Shown: one piece after another, positions 7,356 through 16,054 of the stretch
How the letters are laid out: each line of letters begins with the position of its first letter
Position numbering within the stretch: the first letter of the stretch is position 1
From: CAIVAT01 sp037128705
GTDB lineage: Bacteria > Bacteroidota > Bacteroidia > Bacteroidales > FEN-979
Assembly: GCA_037128705.1 (NCBI GenBank)
Contig: JBAXVX010000004.1
Span: forward strand, 1 to 64,000
Reading direction: 5' to 3'
Length of the DNA stretch: 64,000 nt
Program-made: the position numbers and the translations under genes
Notes under the pieces: model-generated
What the model was told of the DNA's origin: nothing
The model's input: only the letters and a program-made list of their open reading frames with translations
Database searches by the model: none

Positions 7356-9692
7356 ATGAATCTATTCCGATACGCTCTCACATGCCTGTTAACCCTTACA
7401 GGTGTTTTACAGCTTTTTGCACAACCCGTTCCCATCGGACAATGGCGCGACGAACTCCCTTACACCCTGGTCAATTCCGTGACCGATGCCGGGAGTAAAA
7501 TATATGCCTCCACCCCCTATGCCGTTTTCTATTTTGACAAAGAGGACAACAGCGTCGTGCGCATCACGAAGATTAACGGGCTGTCCGATATCGGGATCAG
7601 TACCATCCGCTACAACAAGGAATACCAGACCCTGGTGATCGCCTACAGCAATGCAAACATCGACCTGATCAAGAACAACACGATCATCAATATTTCTGAT
7701 ATAAAACGCAAGCCCATCCTGGGAAATAAAACCATCAACGATATCTATTTTATCGGGAAAAATGCCTATCTGTCATGCGGATTCGGCATTGTGGTTCTCG
7801 ACATCAGCAGGGAGGAGATCCTCGACACCTATTACATCGGAAAGGACGGAAGCCAGGTCAATGTGCTCGCTCTCACAAAAGACGGGAACGATTCCCTGTT
7901 TGCCGCTTCGGAAAAGGGGATCTACAAGGCCTATGCAAAGGATGTGAACCTGACCAATTTTGCAGCCTGGCATAAGGATGCCCGGATGGATACCACCGCA
8001 AAATATAACACCATCACCTATTTTTCCGGGAAGGTGTTCGTGAACAAAAAGCAGGGATCAGAAGTAGCCGATACAATGTATACCTTCTCCAACGGGAGTT
8101 GGAGCCGCTGGGAACCCGAATTTTTTAACCCGGTGATGCATCTGCAGTCAACCGATAATTACCTGGTGGTATCCTATAACTACTTTGTCACGGTTTATAA
8201 TCCCTCCCTGGAGGTCTTCACAAAAATCTATAGTTATTTCCCGGGTTCACCCTACCCACAGGATGCCATTGCCGACCGGGACGGATTGTTCTGGGTGGGC
8301 GACACCTACTCCGGGCTGCTCAGTTTTGAGCCCATCACCGGAAGTGTCACCCGTCTTAATCTGAGCGGACCCTCCACGGCCCTGGCCTTCAGCATGACCT
8401 GCTGGGGAAATGATCTTTACATTGCCCCGGGAGGAAGGGATGCGTCTTTCATTCCGATCTGGATTGCCCCGCAGGTGTATCATTTCAACAATACCAACTG
8501 GAACAACATTGCCGGTTACAACAACCCTGTAATGAACCAGGCACACGACGTGGTAAACATTGCTGTTGATCCCTTCGACAGCAAACACGTTTTTGCGGCA
8601 TCTTTCGGAAGGGGATTGCTTGAATTATACAATGATTCCGTCGTAAAACGATACAATGAAAGCAACAGCACCCTTGGGCATCACACCTCTTCCGACACCT
8701 CCGATATCCGTGTAGGGGGCATTGCCTTTGATGCAGCCGGAAACCTGTGGGCTGTTACGTGTCACAACAACAACTGCCTCTCCATGAAGAAGGGAGCGCA
8801 GTGGACCGGGTTTAACATCCCTATTGTGAATGAAAGCGACCTGGGCCAGATCCTCATTGATAAAAATGGCCAGAAGTGGATCCAGATGCGGTACGGGAAC
8901 ACCAACCCAAATTCGATCATGGTCTTTACCGACAATGGAACGCCTGAAAATCCTTCCGACGATAAGTCCGCCCTGCTGAATTCAGCCGTAGGCAGTGGCA
9001 ATATCCCGGGAACAACGGTTTTAACAATGGCGGAAGACAAAAAGGGGGAAATATGGATCGGCACCGAACAGGGCGTTGCTGTTTTTTACTCTCCGGAGAA
9101 TGTATTTCAACCCGGCCAGAATTTCGATGCCCAGCGCATCCTGGTCACGCAGGGCAGCAATGTGCAATACCTGCTTGAAAATGAAACTGTGACGGCCATT
9201 GCAGTGGATGGAGCCAACCAGAAGTGGATCGGAACCGACCGCGGAGGAGTTTTCCTCTTCTCCGAAGACGGAACAAAACAAATATATCACTTTACCGCTG
9301 AAAACAGCCCGCTCCTGTCTGACCGCATCACCAGCATCGCCATCAACAATGACGGGGAGGTGTTTTACGGTACCGACAAAGGAGTGATCTCTTTCAGGGC
9401 ACCGGCCACTCCGGGTGGCGATACCAACGAGAATGTATATGCTTTCCCGAACCCGGTTAAATCAGATTATGAAGGGTACATTGCAGTGAAAGGACTGGTC
9501 AGCAACGCACAAGTCCGGATTACCGACATCAATGGGGTGTTGGTCTATTCAACCCGTGCCGAAGGCGGACAAGCCGTTTGGGATGGTAAAAATTTCGATG
9601 GGAAAAAAGCGCGGACCGGTGTTTACCTGGTTTATGCTGCAAATGACAGTGGGGCTGAAAAGGTGGTCACAAAAATCCTCATCATCAACTGA
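7356..9692 (+). CDS. porZ: T9SS component PorZ-like propeller protein
   Basis: A 778-residue secreted protein. The signal peptide is about residues 1-22 and ends LQLFAQ. Most of the protein consists of beta-propeller blades of the two-component-regulator-propeller type, for example IWIGTEQGVAVF and QKWIGTDRGGVFLF. The last ~85 residues form a T9SS-type sorting domain beginning near FPNPVKSD. The N-terminal region (IGQWRDELPY, GLSDIGIS, AYLSCGFGIVVL) and the length match PorZ, the surface protein that delivers anionic LPS to the T9SS attachment machinery in Porphyromonas gingivalis. Its TGA overlaps the ATG of recO by one base. A generic propeller cargo protein is the alternative. I see no good TAnnTTTG in the 83-bp upstream gap. 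Confidence 0.82.
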   Translation: MNLFRYALTCLLTLTGVLQLFAQPVPIGQWRDELPYTLVNSVTDAGSKIYASTPYAVFYFDKEDNSVVRITKINGLSDIGISTIRYNKEYQTLVIAYSNANIDLIKNNTIINISDIKRKPILGNKTINDIYFIGKNAYLSCGFGIVVLDISREEILDTYYIGKDGSQVNVLALTKDGNDSLFAASEKGIYKAYAKDVNLTNFAAWHKDARMDTTAKYNTITYFSGKVFVNKKQGSEVADTMYTFSNGSWSRWEPEFFNPVMHLQSTDNYLVVSYNYFVTVYNPSLEVFTKIYSYFPGSPYPQDAIADRDGLFWVGDTYSGLLSFEPITGSVTRLNLSGPSTALAFSMTCWGNDLYIAPGGRDASFIPIWIAPQVYHFNNTNWNNIAGYNNPVMNQAHDVVNIAVDPFDSKHVFAASFGRGLLELYNDSVVKRYNESNSTLGHHTSSDTSDIRVGGIAFDAAGNLWAVTCHNNNCLSMKKGAQWTGFNIPIVNESDLGQILIDKNGQKWIQMRYGNTNPNSIMVFTDNGTPENPSDDKSALLNSAVGSGNIPGTTVLTMAEDKKGEIWIGTEQGVAVFYSPENVFQPGQNFDAQRILVTQGSNVQYLLENETVTAIAVDGANQKWIGTDRGGVFLFSEDGTKQIYHFTAENSPLLSDRITSIAINNDGEVFYGTDKGVISFRAPATPGGDTNENVYAFPNPVKSDYEGYIAVKGLVSNAQVRITDINGVLVYSTRAEGGQAVWDGKNFDGKKARTGVYLVYAANDSGAEKVVTKILIIN

Positions 9693-10426
9693 TGCTGCAC
9701 TCAACAAGAGGCATCGTTTTTCATTCAACCAGGTACGCTGAAACCAGTCTGATTGTAAAAATCTATACTGCGCTTTTTGGTCTGCAATCATACCTGGTCA
9801 AAGGGGTGAGAAACCCTAAATCCAAGATCAAACCCGGACTGTTCCAGCCACTCACCCTGCTCGATCTGGTGGTATATCATAAGGAGCGGAACTCCCTGCA
9901 ATCAGTGAAAGAGATCAGGCTTGCGCATCCCTACCAATCCATCCCATACGATATCCGGAAAAGTTCCGTGGTGCTCTTTGTCAATGAGCTGGTATACAAG
10001 TCTATTCGTGAGGAGGAACCCAATCCTTCGCTCTTTGAATTCCTGTGGGCTGCCTGCCTGGAACTGGATGGGACCAGTCATCCGGTTTCAAATTTTCACA
10101 TCTGGGTGGCCCTTCAACTTTGTACCCATCTTGGTATTTTCCCGCAGTCGAATTATTCATCCAGATTCCCGATCTTCAATCTCAGGGAGGGTATATTCCA
10201 GCCGGCCATCCCGGAACACCCGCATTACCTTGATCAGCGAAGCAGTCTCCTCCTTCATTCCTTACTTGAATCATGCCGGTCAGGGCCCTATCAAAGCAGC
10301 GAAAAACTGATCAAGCCGGATGAACGCGATCACATTCTTGAAACCATCCTTCTTTACTATCAGCTCCATCTCCCGGGTTTCAAAGGGCTTCAATCACATC
10401 ATATTCTCCATACCGTGCTCTCCTGA
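9692..10426 (+). CDS. recO: DNA repair protein RecO
   Basis: Recombination mediator of the RecFOR pathway, which loads RecA on SSB-coated single-stranded DNA. The N-terminal OB-fold begins with the typical GIVFHSTRYAETSLIVKIYT and KGVRNPKSK, followed by the alpha-helical C-terminal domain. Length (244 residues) is normal. It starts within the stop codon of porZ (TGATG), so the two are translationally coupled although their functions look unrelated. Confidence 0.93.
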   Translation: MLHSTRGIVFHSTRYAETSLIVKIYTALFGLQSYLVKGVRNPKSKIKPGLFQPLTLLDLVVYHKERNSLQSVKEIRLAHPYQSIPYDIRKSSVVLFVNELVYKSIREEEPNPSLFEFLWAACLELDGTSHPVSNFHIWVALQLCTHLGIFPQSNYSSRFPIFNLREGIFQPAIPEHPHYLDQRSSLLLHSLLESCRSGPYQSSEKLIKPDERDHILETILLYYQLHLPGFKGLQSHHILHTVLS

Positions 10427-10450
10427 GCCTGAACGGTTCTGCAAAATCCT

Positions 10451-10472
10451 TATCTTTGCCAAAATTTTGGCA
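10451..10472 (+). promoter_or_regulatory. lysS: lysS promoter with palindrome over the start site
   Basis: TATCTTTG (10451-10458) matches TAnnTTTG. It is directly followed by a perfect 14-bp palindrome GCCAAAATTTTGGC (10459-10472), centred near the expected transcription start and ending 2 nt before the lysS ATG. The palindrome could be an operator or chance. No -33 TTG is obvious. Confidence 0.55.
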
Positions 10473-10474
10473 CC

Positions 10475-11995
10475 ATGAGCAACGGATTAACCGAACAGGA
10501 AACAATACGCAGAAATTCACTCAATGAGATCATCAGGCTTGGCATCAATCCCTATCCGCCCGAAACCTTTGAAGTCAATACCAGGGCGGCTGACATAAAA
10601 ATTAATTTCCCCGGAGATCCTACCCTCTACCAGCAGGCAAGCATTGCAGGCCGCATTATGAGCCGGCGTATCATGGGGGCCGCCTCTTTTGTTGAACTTC
10701 AGGACGAAAGCGGCCGGATACAACTGTACGTTAAACGCGACGATATTTGCCCGGGAGAGGATAAAACGCTCTACAACACGGTATTTAAGAAACTGCTCGA
10801 CATTGGTGACATCATCGGGGTGACAGGCTTTGTGTTTATCACCCAGATGGGAGAGATCACCATTCATGTAAAATCACTCACGCTGCTGAGCAAATCGCTG
10901 CGTCCGCTCCCGATTGTGAAGGAGAAGGAAGACACCGTTTTTGACGCCTTTACCGATCCCGAACAGCGCTACCGCCAGCGATATGTCGACATGATCGTCA
11001 ACCCGGAGGTGCGCGATGTGTTTGTGAAGCGCAATGTGCTGCTCAATTCAATGCGCAGTTTTCTGAATGCCAAATCGTACCTGGAAGTGGAAACCCCTGT
11101 TCTTCAGCCGCTTTACGGCGGTGCCGCTGCCAGGCCTTTTAAAACGCACCACAATGCCCTGGATATGACCCTGTATCTCAGGATCGCGAATGAACTTTAC
11201 CTGAAAAGGTTGATCGTAGGGGGATATGACGGTGTATATGAATTTTCAAAGGATTTTCGTAACGAAGGGATGGACCGTTTCCATAACCCTGAGTTCACGC
11301 AAATGGAACTTTACGTCGCTTTTAAGGATTATGAATGGATGATGAACCTCGTTGAGGAGATGGTGGAGAAAATTGCCCTGGACCTGCACGGAAAAACCGA
11401 AGTCCGGGTAGGCGAAAACCTGATCGATTTCAAACGTCCCTGGAAACGGTTCACGATGTTCGAAGCCATTGAACATTTTACAGGGATTGACATCAGCAGC
11501 AAATCAGAGGCGGAGCTAGGGATAATAGCACGTGAGATTGGGGTCCCTATAGATAAAACCATGGGCAAAGGCAAGATCATCGACCAGATATTCGGAGAAA
11601 AATGTGAACCATTTCTGATCCAACCGACTTTTATTACCGATTATCCGGTGGAGATGTCCCCGCTCGCCAAGAAACACCGCACCAAAGAGGGGTTGGTTGA
11701 ACGCTTCGAAGCGATATGCAACGGAAAGGAACTTTGCAACGCATTTTCAGAACTGAACGACCCCATTGACCAGCGCGAACGGTTTGAGTCGCAGCTGGAA
11801 CTCGGAAAACGCGGTGATGATGAATCGATGGTGTTGGACGAAGACTTTCTGCGCGCCCTTGAATTCGGGATGCCTCCCACGGCCGGACTCGGCATCGGCA
11901 TTGACCGGCTCACCATGATCATGACCAATTCGGCATCCATCCAGGATGTTCTGTTCTTTCCGCAGATGCGGCCTGAAAAACGGGCTAACGAATAA
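10475..11995 (+). CDS. lysS: Lysyl-tRNA synthetase, class II
   Basis: Charges tRNA-Lys. An N-terminal OB-fold anticodon-binding domain (about 55-150, GRIMSRRIMGAASF) is followed by the class II catalytic core. Motif 2 is FRNEGMDRFHNPEFTQME and motif 3 is GLGIGIDRLTMI. The 506 residues match the bacterial family. Its 3' end overlaps the convergent deiminase gene by 11 bp, so neither gene can have a separate terminator between the two stop codons. Confidence 0.97.
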   Translation: MSNGLTEQETIRRNSLNEIIRLGINPYPPETFEVNTRAADIKINFPGDPTLYQQASIAGRIMSRRIMGAASFVELQDESGRIQLYVKRDDICPGEDKTLYNTVFKKLLDIGDIIGVTGFVFITQMGEITIHVKSLTLLSKSLRPLPIVKEKEDTVFDAFTDPEQRYRQRYVDMIVNPEVRDVFVKRNVLLNSMRSFLNAKSYLEVETPVLQPLYGGAAARPFKTHHNALDMTLYLRIANELYLKRLIVGGYDGVYEFSKDFRNEGMDRFHNPEFTQMELYVAFKDYEWMMNLVEEMVEKIALDLHGKTEVRVGENLIDFKRPWKRFTMFEAIEHFTGIDISSKSEAELGIIAREIGVPIDKTMGKGKIIDQIFGEKCEPFLIQPTFITDYPVEMSPLAKKHRTKEGLVERFEAICNGKELCNAFSELNDPIDQRERFESQLELGKRGDDESMVLDEDFLRALEFGMPPTAGLGIGIDRLTMIMTNSASIQDVLFFPQMRPEKRANE

Positions 11996-14018
11996 TCACC
12001 ACCCTTTTGTATTGTACGTTACTTCCGGTTGACAGCTTATAAAGATAGACCCCGGCGGGCAATTTGTTTCCTGAAGCACCGGTTCCATCCCAGCTAACAC
12101 TGTGAATCCCTTTTTCATAGATTCCGGCACCAAGCACCCTCACCCGGGTTCCGCGCATATCTGTAATACTCAATTCAGCCCTCCCGGGTTTCTCCAGGAT
12201 AAATGGCAGGTTTGTAATTCCGGTGAATGGGTTGGGGTAGCTTTCCCCAAGATGATCGCCTGAAGGTTCGGCCACCTCCGACAACAGATCTTCGTTAATC
12301 ATGATGATGATATGCTGAGCGCCCTGGGGGGTGATTACTTCCATTGAATCGGTATAAAATTCCATCAAAGGGCTAAAAGATAGTGGCAGATAAATTCTCA
12401 CCCGAACAGCAACAGAGTCCCCCGTATTCAACAGGTGCGGCAAAGTGGAGACCGACATGGAGTCGACATACCAGCAACTTCCCTCCTGCTGAACGCTGCT
12501 CAGTGTAATCGCGCCGGAGGTGTAGTTATGCAATTGAGAAATTTTTCCGTTTATCGCGTCGTCAGCTGTGCGGAACCAAAGGGTATCAGGAACCGCCGTG
12601 ATATCGGTGTATACCGAATTAAAGGTAAAGGGGTCGCCCGGCCCTATGAGGGGGCAGGTTTCATGGCGTCCCGATTCATCGGCCGCAGAAAGATAGTATT
12701 GAATCACGCTGCCTCCGGGCTGTGAGGGAATAATGCCGGTATAATGGTTATCTGATGTATTCAGCATGGGTAAGGCCTGGTAACTTCCGTTTCCGACTTT
12801 ATACCAGATGAGCACCGAATCGTTCCTGACAGGCATTTTGCTGCAGGCAATGATATCGGCATTGATCACCCAATCGTTTTCACAGGGCTGGTTTCCGGAG
12901 AGGGGAATGTGTTTTATGTAGAGCATTCCGATGTCGGCGATTCCCATCACACGGCAGTGCAGAGCATCGGTCGACTCCCAGGGAGTGGAGGGATTCCCGA
13001 TGAAGCCAATCACCTCATATCCCGGCATGGCTGCCTGATAAACAGCCAGTGCACTGTCGTCCCAGGTAGAGTTCATAATCGGGACCAATACCTTGTTGTT
13101 GAGGATCACTGAATTGGTATAGGGTTCGTCATCGGGGGTGTTAACCCTGTATACTTTAAATGGATACCCGTACGAACTGGGGGTGGTTGCCCAGAAGGCG
13201 GCTGCCGTTTCAATGGCCGAATACTGTTGATGTGACGGGGGTACTTTGCGGATGAGGATTTTGTCGGGTGCAAGAAATTTTCCCCAGCAGTCGATGTGAT
13301 CGATGTAGGTGCCATTTGGATCGGGTCTCACAAAATAGTTCTCTATCCCGAGATAATCATGAACTTTCTGAGCCACCTGGTAATGGGTTTGGGTGGGATT
13401 TTCCTCCCAAATCAATTCCGTTGATGAAGCGTCCCCGTGCCCTTCGGTCATGTAATTTCCGCCGGTTGAGATCAGGTTCATCCCGAACCAGGGAATTCCA
13501 AGCATCTGCGCTACTTTTTTAGGGATTTCATCATCGTTGGGACGGGGACGGTTGTAAGGAAAATCAACGATCCCAACCTGGTTGGCGCTGTCCGACTCAA
13601 ACCATGGACCGTAGTCCCTGGTCCAGTAACTGTCGGATGGAGCAATCAGAAAATTACAATGACTGGTATCCACCCCGTTGGCAACATATTGGTTTATCAC
13701 CGTGTTTTTCTGCCCGGTGGAGGCCACAATGGTGGTTACTGTGAGATCGGTGGCCATCTCTTTGATCAACGCAACAGGGATTCCGAAGGGGTAACGCACC
13801 AGGGCTCCCTGCACCCGGTCAATTTCGGCAACATTTCTGATAGCGGCCAATGGAGGGTCAGTTTCAATAAAATTCCTCCCGATTTCGCTTAGGTGAAGAC
13901 GCTCTTCGGGGGTCATCTCGTGCCTTAAGTTCCCGTTTGGCCGGGTGACAGAATCCTGGGCAAAGGAAAAATTGGCAAATAAAAAGATCAGGAAAAACAG
14001 GGAGTACAGCTTTTTCAT
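11985..14018 (-). CDS. Secreted peptidylarginine deiminase (PPAD-like), T9SS cargo
   Basis: A 677-residue exported guanidino-modifying enzyme. The signal peptide is residues 1-20 (FANFSFAQ). The catalytic domain has the residues known from Porphyromonas peptidylarginine deiminase (PPAD): Asp135 (WTRDYGPW), Arg157 and Arg159 (NRPRP), His241 and Asp243 (DHIDCW), Asn302 and Cys355 (DALHC). These sit 4-5 positions after PPAD D130, R152, R154, H236, D238, N297 and C351 by my count. An Ig-like region follows. A T9SS sorting domain occupies about 595-677 (SYPNPFTGIT to KRVVIIR), so the protein should reach the cell surface or medium. The expected reaction is conversion of peptidyl arginine, probably C-terminal, to citrulline plus ammonia. 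A secreted agmatine deiminase is the alternative, but the conserved arginine pair favours peptide substrates. Confidence 0.87.
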   Translation of the reverse strand: MKKLYSLFFLIFLFANFSFAQDSVTRPNGNLRHEMTPEERLHLSEIGRNFIETDPPLAAIRNVAEIDRVQGALVRYPFGIPVALIKEMATDLTVTTIVASTGQKNTVINQYVANGVDTSHCNFLIAPSDSYWTRDYGPWFESDSANQVGIVDFPYNRPRPNDDEIPKKVAQMLGIPWFGMNLISTGGNYMTEGHGDASSTELIWEENPTQTHYQVAQKVHDYLGIENYFVRPDPNGTYIDHIDCWGKFLAPDKILIRKVPPSHQQYSAIETAAAFWATTPSSYGYPFKVYRVNTPDDEPYTNSVILNNKVLVPIMNSTWDDSALAVYQAAMPGYEVIGFIGNPSTPWESTDALHCRVMGIADIGMLYIKHIPLSGNQPCENDWVINADIIACSKMPVRNDSVLIWYKVGNGSYQALPMLNTSDNHYTGIIPSQPGGSVIQYYLSAADESGRHETCPLIGPGDPFTFNSVYTDITAVPDTLWFRTADDAINGKISQLHNYTSGAITLSSVQQEGSCWYVDSMSVSTLPHLLNTGDSVAVRVRIYLPLSFSPLMEFYTDSMEVITPQGAQHIIIMINEDLLSEVAEPSGDHLGESYPNPFTGITNLPFILEKPGRAELSITDMRGTRVRVLGAGIYEKGIHSVSWDGTGASGNKLPAGVYLYKLSTGSNVQYKRVVIIR

Positions 14019-14037
14019 TCAGGGCAGATTGGCGTCA

Positions 14038-14067
14038 CAAATTTAGTATTTTTACCGTACTTTCAAA
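14038..14067 (-). promoter_or_regulatory. Promoter of the deiminase gene
   Basis: On the minus strand TAAATTTG (14045-14038) matches TAnnTTTG. A TTTG at 14067-14064 lies 18 bp upstream, which fits the Bacteroidota -33 element. This is one of the best complete promoters in the window. The leader to the ATG at 14018 is about 15 nt. Confidence 0.65.
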
Positions 14068-14072
14068 TTCAC

Positions 14073-14080
14073 TAACTTTG
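14073..14080 (+). promoter_or_regulatory. mltD: Promoter -7 element of the LysM transglycosylase gene
   Basis: TAACTTTG matches TAnnTTTG. It lies 80 nt upstream of the ATG at 14161 and is divergent from the deiminase promoter, so the -33 regions of the two overlap. The resulting leader of about 75 nt starts with the hairpin at 14088-14125. Confidence 0.6.
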
Positions 14081-14087
14081 CCGGCAA

Positions 14088-14125
14088 TTATTTTCACATT
14101 AATGACGTTTATTAAGTGACAATAA
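14088..14125 (+). promoter_or_regulatory. Imperfect hairpin at the 5' end of the mltD leader
   Basis: Two AT-rich arms, TTATTTTCACATTAAT and ATTAAGTGACAATAA, are complementary apart from one mismatch and one bulged A. A 7-nt loop separates them. The structure would begin about 3 nt after the expected transcription start. It may stabilise the mRNA 5' end or be a protein site; its function is unknown. Confidence 0.45.
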
Positions 14126-14160
14126 TCGTAAACCTCATTCCCTGTTAAACATTTATTTGC

Positions 14161-15966
14161 ATGACTTTCAAACAAAGCCTTTTTTTTATCCTCCTGATAT
14201 TTTGTTTACCCTTTTCCCTGATTGCGCAGGATACCATCCGCCCCGATTCAGTCATTAAAAATCAAAAACTGGTTACCGACGACCGGGTTGTGATCATGCT
14301 TGACAGTCTGGCCAACCTTAAGATCTTTGAAGATGCTGGGTTTCCCAATGCTCACCAGTACCAGAACTGGAGTACCTATACCGACAGCGATGTTCCCTCT
14401 TTTTCTGATTCCGTTTACCGTGAACGCATCGCCCAACTGAATGATCAGTCGCCATTTGAATTTGTTTACAATGGGGAGGTCCGGAAGTTTATCGAACTGT
14501 ATGCCGTAAGAAAACGCAAGCTCACAGCAAGAATCCTTGGTTTATCCCAGATCTATTTTCCCCTGTTTGAAGAACAGCTTGACAAATACAACATGCCGCT
14601 GGAACTGAAATATTTGGCCGTCATCGAATCTGCACTGAACCCGACGGCCAATTCACCTGCCGGAGCCAAAGGTTTATGGCAGTTCATGTACGGAACCGGA
14701 AAAGTTTACGGGCTGAAGGTAAGTTCATATGTGGATGACCGGTTTGATCCTTTCAAGGCAACCATTGCTGCCTGTGAGCATCTGACCGACCTGTATAACA
14801 TTTACGGAAGCTGGTCCCTTGCCCTTGCGGCCTACAATTCAGGAGCCGGAAATGTGAATAAAGCCATCAGACGTTCGGGAGGAATAAAGAATTTCTGGGC
14901 CATACAAAAATACCTGCCCAGGGAAACGGCCTCCTATGTTCCCGCTTTCATTGCAGCCAGTTATGTGATAACTTATGCAAACGAACATAAGATCTACCCG
15001 GTTGACCCGGGCATACTTTACTACGAAGTGGATACGGTAACTGTCCGCAATCCACTTTCATTCAGCCAGATATCGGAAATGCTGAATATCCCGATGGATG
15101 AAATCGAATTTCTGAATCCCTCATTCAAACACCTGTTTATTCCGGCCAGCGCTGAAAATCCTTACAAACTGCGTTTGCGTAAAAAACACATCGGCGACTT
15201 CATCAACAATGAAACCGCGCTTTACGCCTACCGGACTCAAAGCGGGCTGCAGAAGGATTCGATGATGAAGCTCATTTATGAAAATTACCGTGAAGCCGAC
15301 CTGTATACCGTCAAAAGCGGTGAATCAATGGCCTCGATCGCCAAAAAGTTTCATATGTCGGTGAGCGAACTGAAATCCCTGAACAACACCAAGAAAAATT
15401 CCTTTAAGCCCAAGAAAAAAATATTGGTTTACACCAAACCCGCCAGCCAGAGAGGACGGGATTCAGGCGTAACTTCAACCTATGTGCCCCAGGTTGTTCC
15501 AAAAGACACCTCAGTTAAGCAAAAAACTGACCAGGCTGCAACCCCTGAGCCCGTAGCTGAGAAATCTTCAGCAAAATCAACTCCAACTGATGAGACTCCA
15601 AAAACCATTCATGTGGTGACCAGCGGTGAAAGTCTCGGATCAATCGCCAATAAATACCATTGCACTACATCGGACCTGATGAAATGGAACAACCTGACCA
15701 GCCAAAAAATTACTGTTGGACAAAAAATCAGGTTAGTGTCCAACGGCCAGGCTTCCACCACCACTGTTAAAGCCGAATCACCATCAAAAACAAAGAAACC
15801 CCCTTCAACGGGACAAAAATTCACCTGGTACACTATCCAGTCGGGAGACAATCTGTGGGATGTAGCCGACAAGTTTGACGTGACTGTATCCCAGATAAAA
15901 ACGATCAATAACTTCAAAAATTCCAACCGCCTTCAATTAGGTCAGAAGATTAAAATTCCAAAATAA
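14161..15966 (+). CDS. mltD: Membrane-bound lytic transglycosylase with LysM domains (MltD-like)
   Basis: A periplasmic enzyme that cleaves peptidoglycan glycan strands with formation of 1,6-anhydro-muramic ends. The signal peptide is about residues 1-22 (SLIAQDT). An SLT domain covers about 140-245. Catalytic Glu156 is in VIESALNP, followed by GAKGLWQFM and the AAYNSGAGN motif. A degenerate LysM-like stretch is near 289-335, and three clear LysM peptidoglycan-binding domains are at about 381-425, 483-527 and 555-600, joined by Thr/Ser/Lys/Pro-rich linkers. At 601 residues it is long but normal for Bacteroidota MltD. It is a single transcription unit divergent from the deiminase gene. Confidence 0.9.
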   Translation: MTFKQSLFFILLIFCLPFSLIAQDTIRPDSVIKNQKLVTDDRVVIMLDSLANLKIFEDAGFPNAHQYQNWSTYTDSDVPSFSDSVYRERIAQLNDQSPFEFVYNGEVRKFIELYAVRKRKLTARILGLSQIYFPLFEEQLDKYNMPLELKYLAVIESALNPTANSPAGAKGLWQFMYGTGKVYGLKVSSYVDDRFDPFKATIAACEHLTDLYNIYGSWSLALAAYNSGAGNVNKAIRRSGGIKNFWAIQKYLPRETASYVPAFIAASYVITYANEHKIYPVDPGILYYEVDTVTVRNPLSFSQISEMLNIPMDEIEFLNPSFKHLFIPASAENPYKLRLRKKHIGDFINNETALYAYRTQSGLQKDSMMKLIYENYREADLYTVKSGESMASIAKKFHMSVSELKSLNNTKKNSFKPKKKILVYTKPASQRGRDSGVTSTYVPQVVPKDTSVKQKTDQAATPEPVAEKSSAKSTPTDETPKTIHVVTSGESLGSIANKYHCTTSDLMKWNNLTSQKITVGQKIRLVSNGQASTTTVKAESPSKTKKPPSTGQKFTWYTIQSGDNLWDVADKFDVTVSQIKTINNFKNSNRLQLGQKIKIPK

Positions 15967-16003
15967 TTTTTTCAGTAAAATGATGAAATAAAAAAATTTA
16001 TTG

Positions 16004-16025
16004 TACCTTTGACCAATTGGTTAAA
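16004..16025 (+). promoter_or_regulatory. Export-operon promoter overlapped by a TetR-type operator
   Basis: TACCTTTG (16004-16011) is a perfect -7 element. An 18-bp inverted repeat, 16008-16025, with core ACCAATTGGT and 8 of 9 base pairs matching, covers the end of this element and the transcription start. The repeat also contains a second overlapping inverted pair, TTGGTT/AACCAA (16017-16029). Its position and symmetry are what is expected of an operator for the TetR-family repressor encoded 30 bp downstream, which suggests autoregulation of the whole operon. Confidence 0.65.
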
Positions 16026-16054
16026 CCAAATGATCAATCTCCCGGATAACCTGT

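Noticed and set aside
11985..11995. Frameshift or assembly error suspected at the lysS/deiminase overlap
   Set aside because: Both C-termini are complete for their families, so an 11-bp convergent overlap is sufficient explanation.
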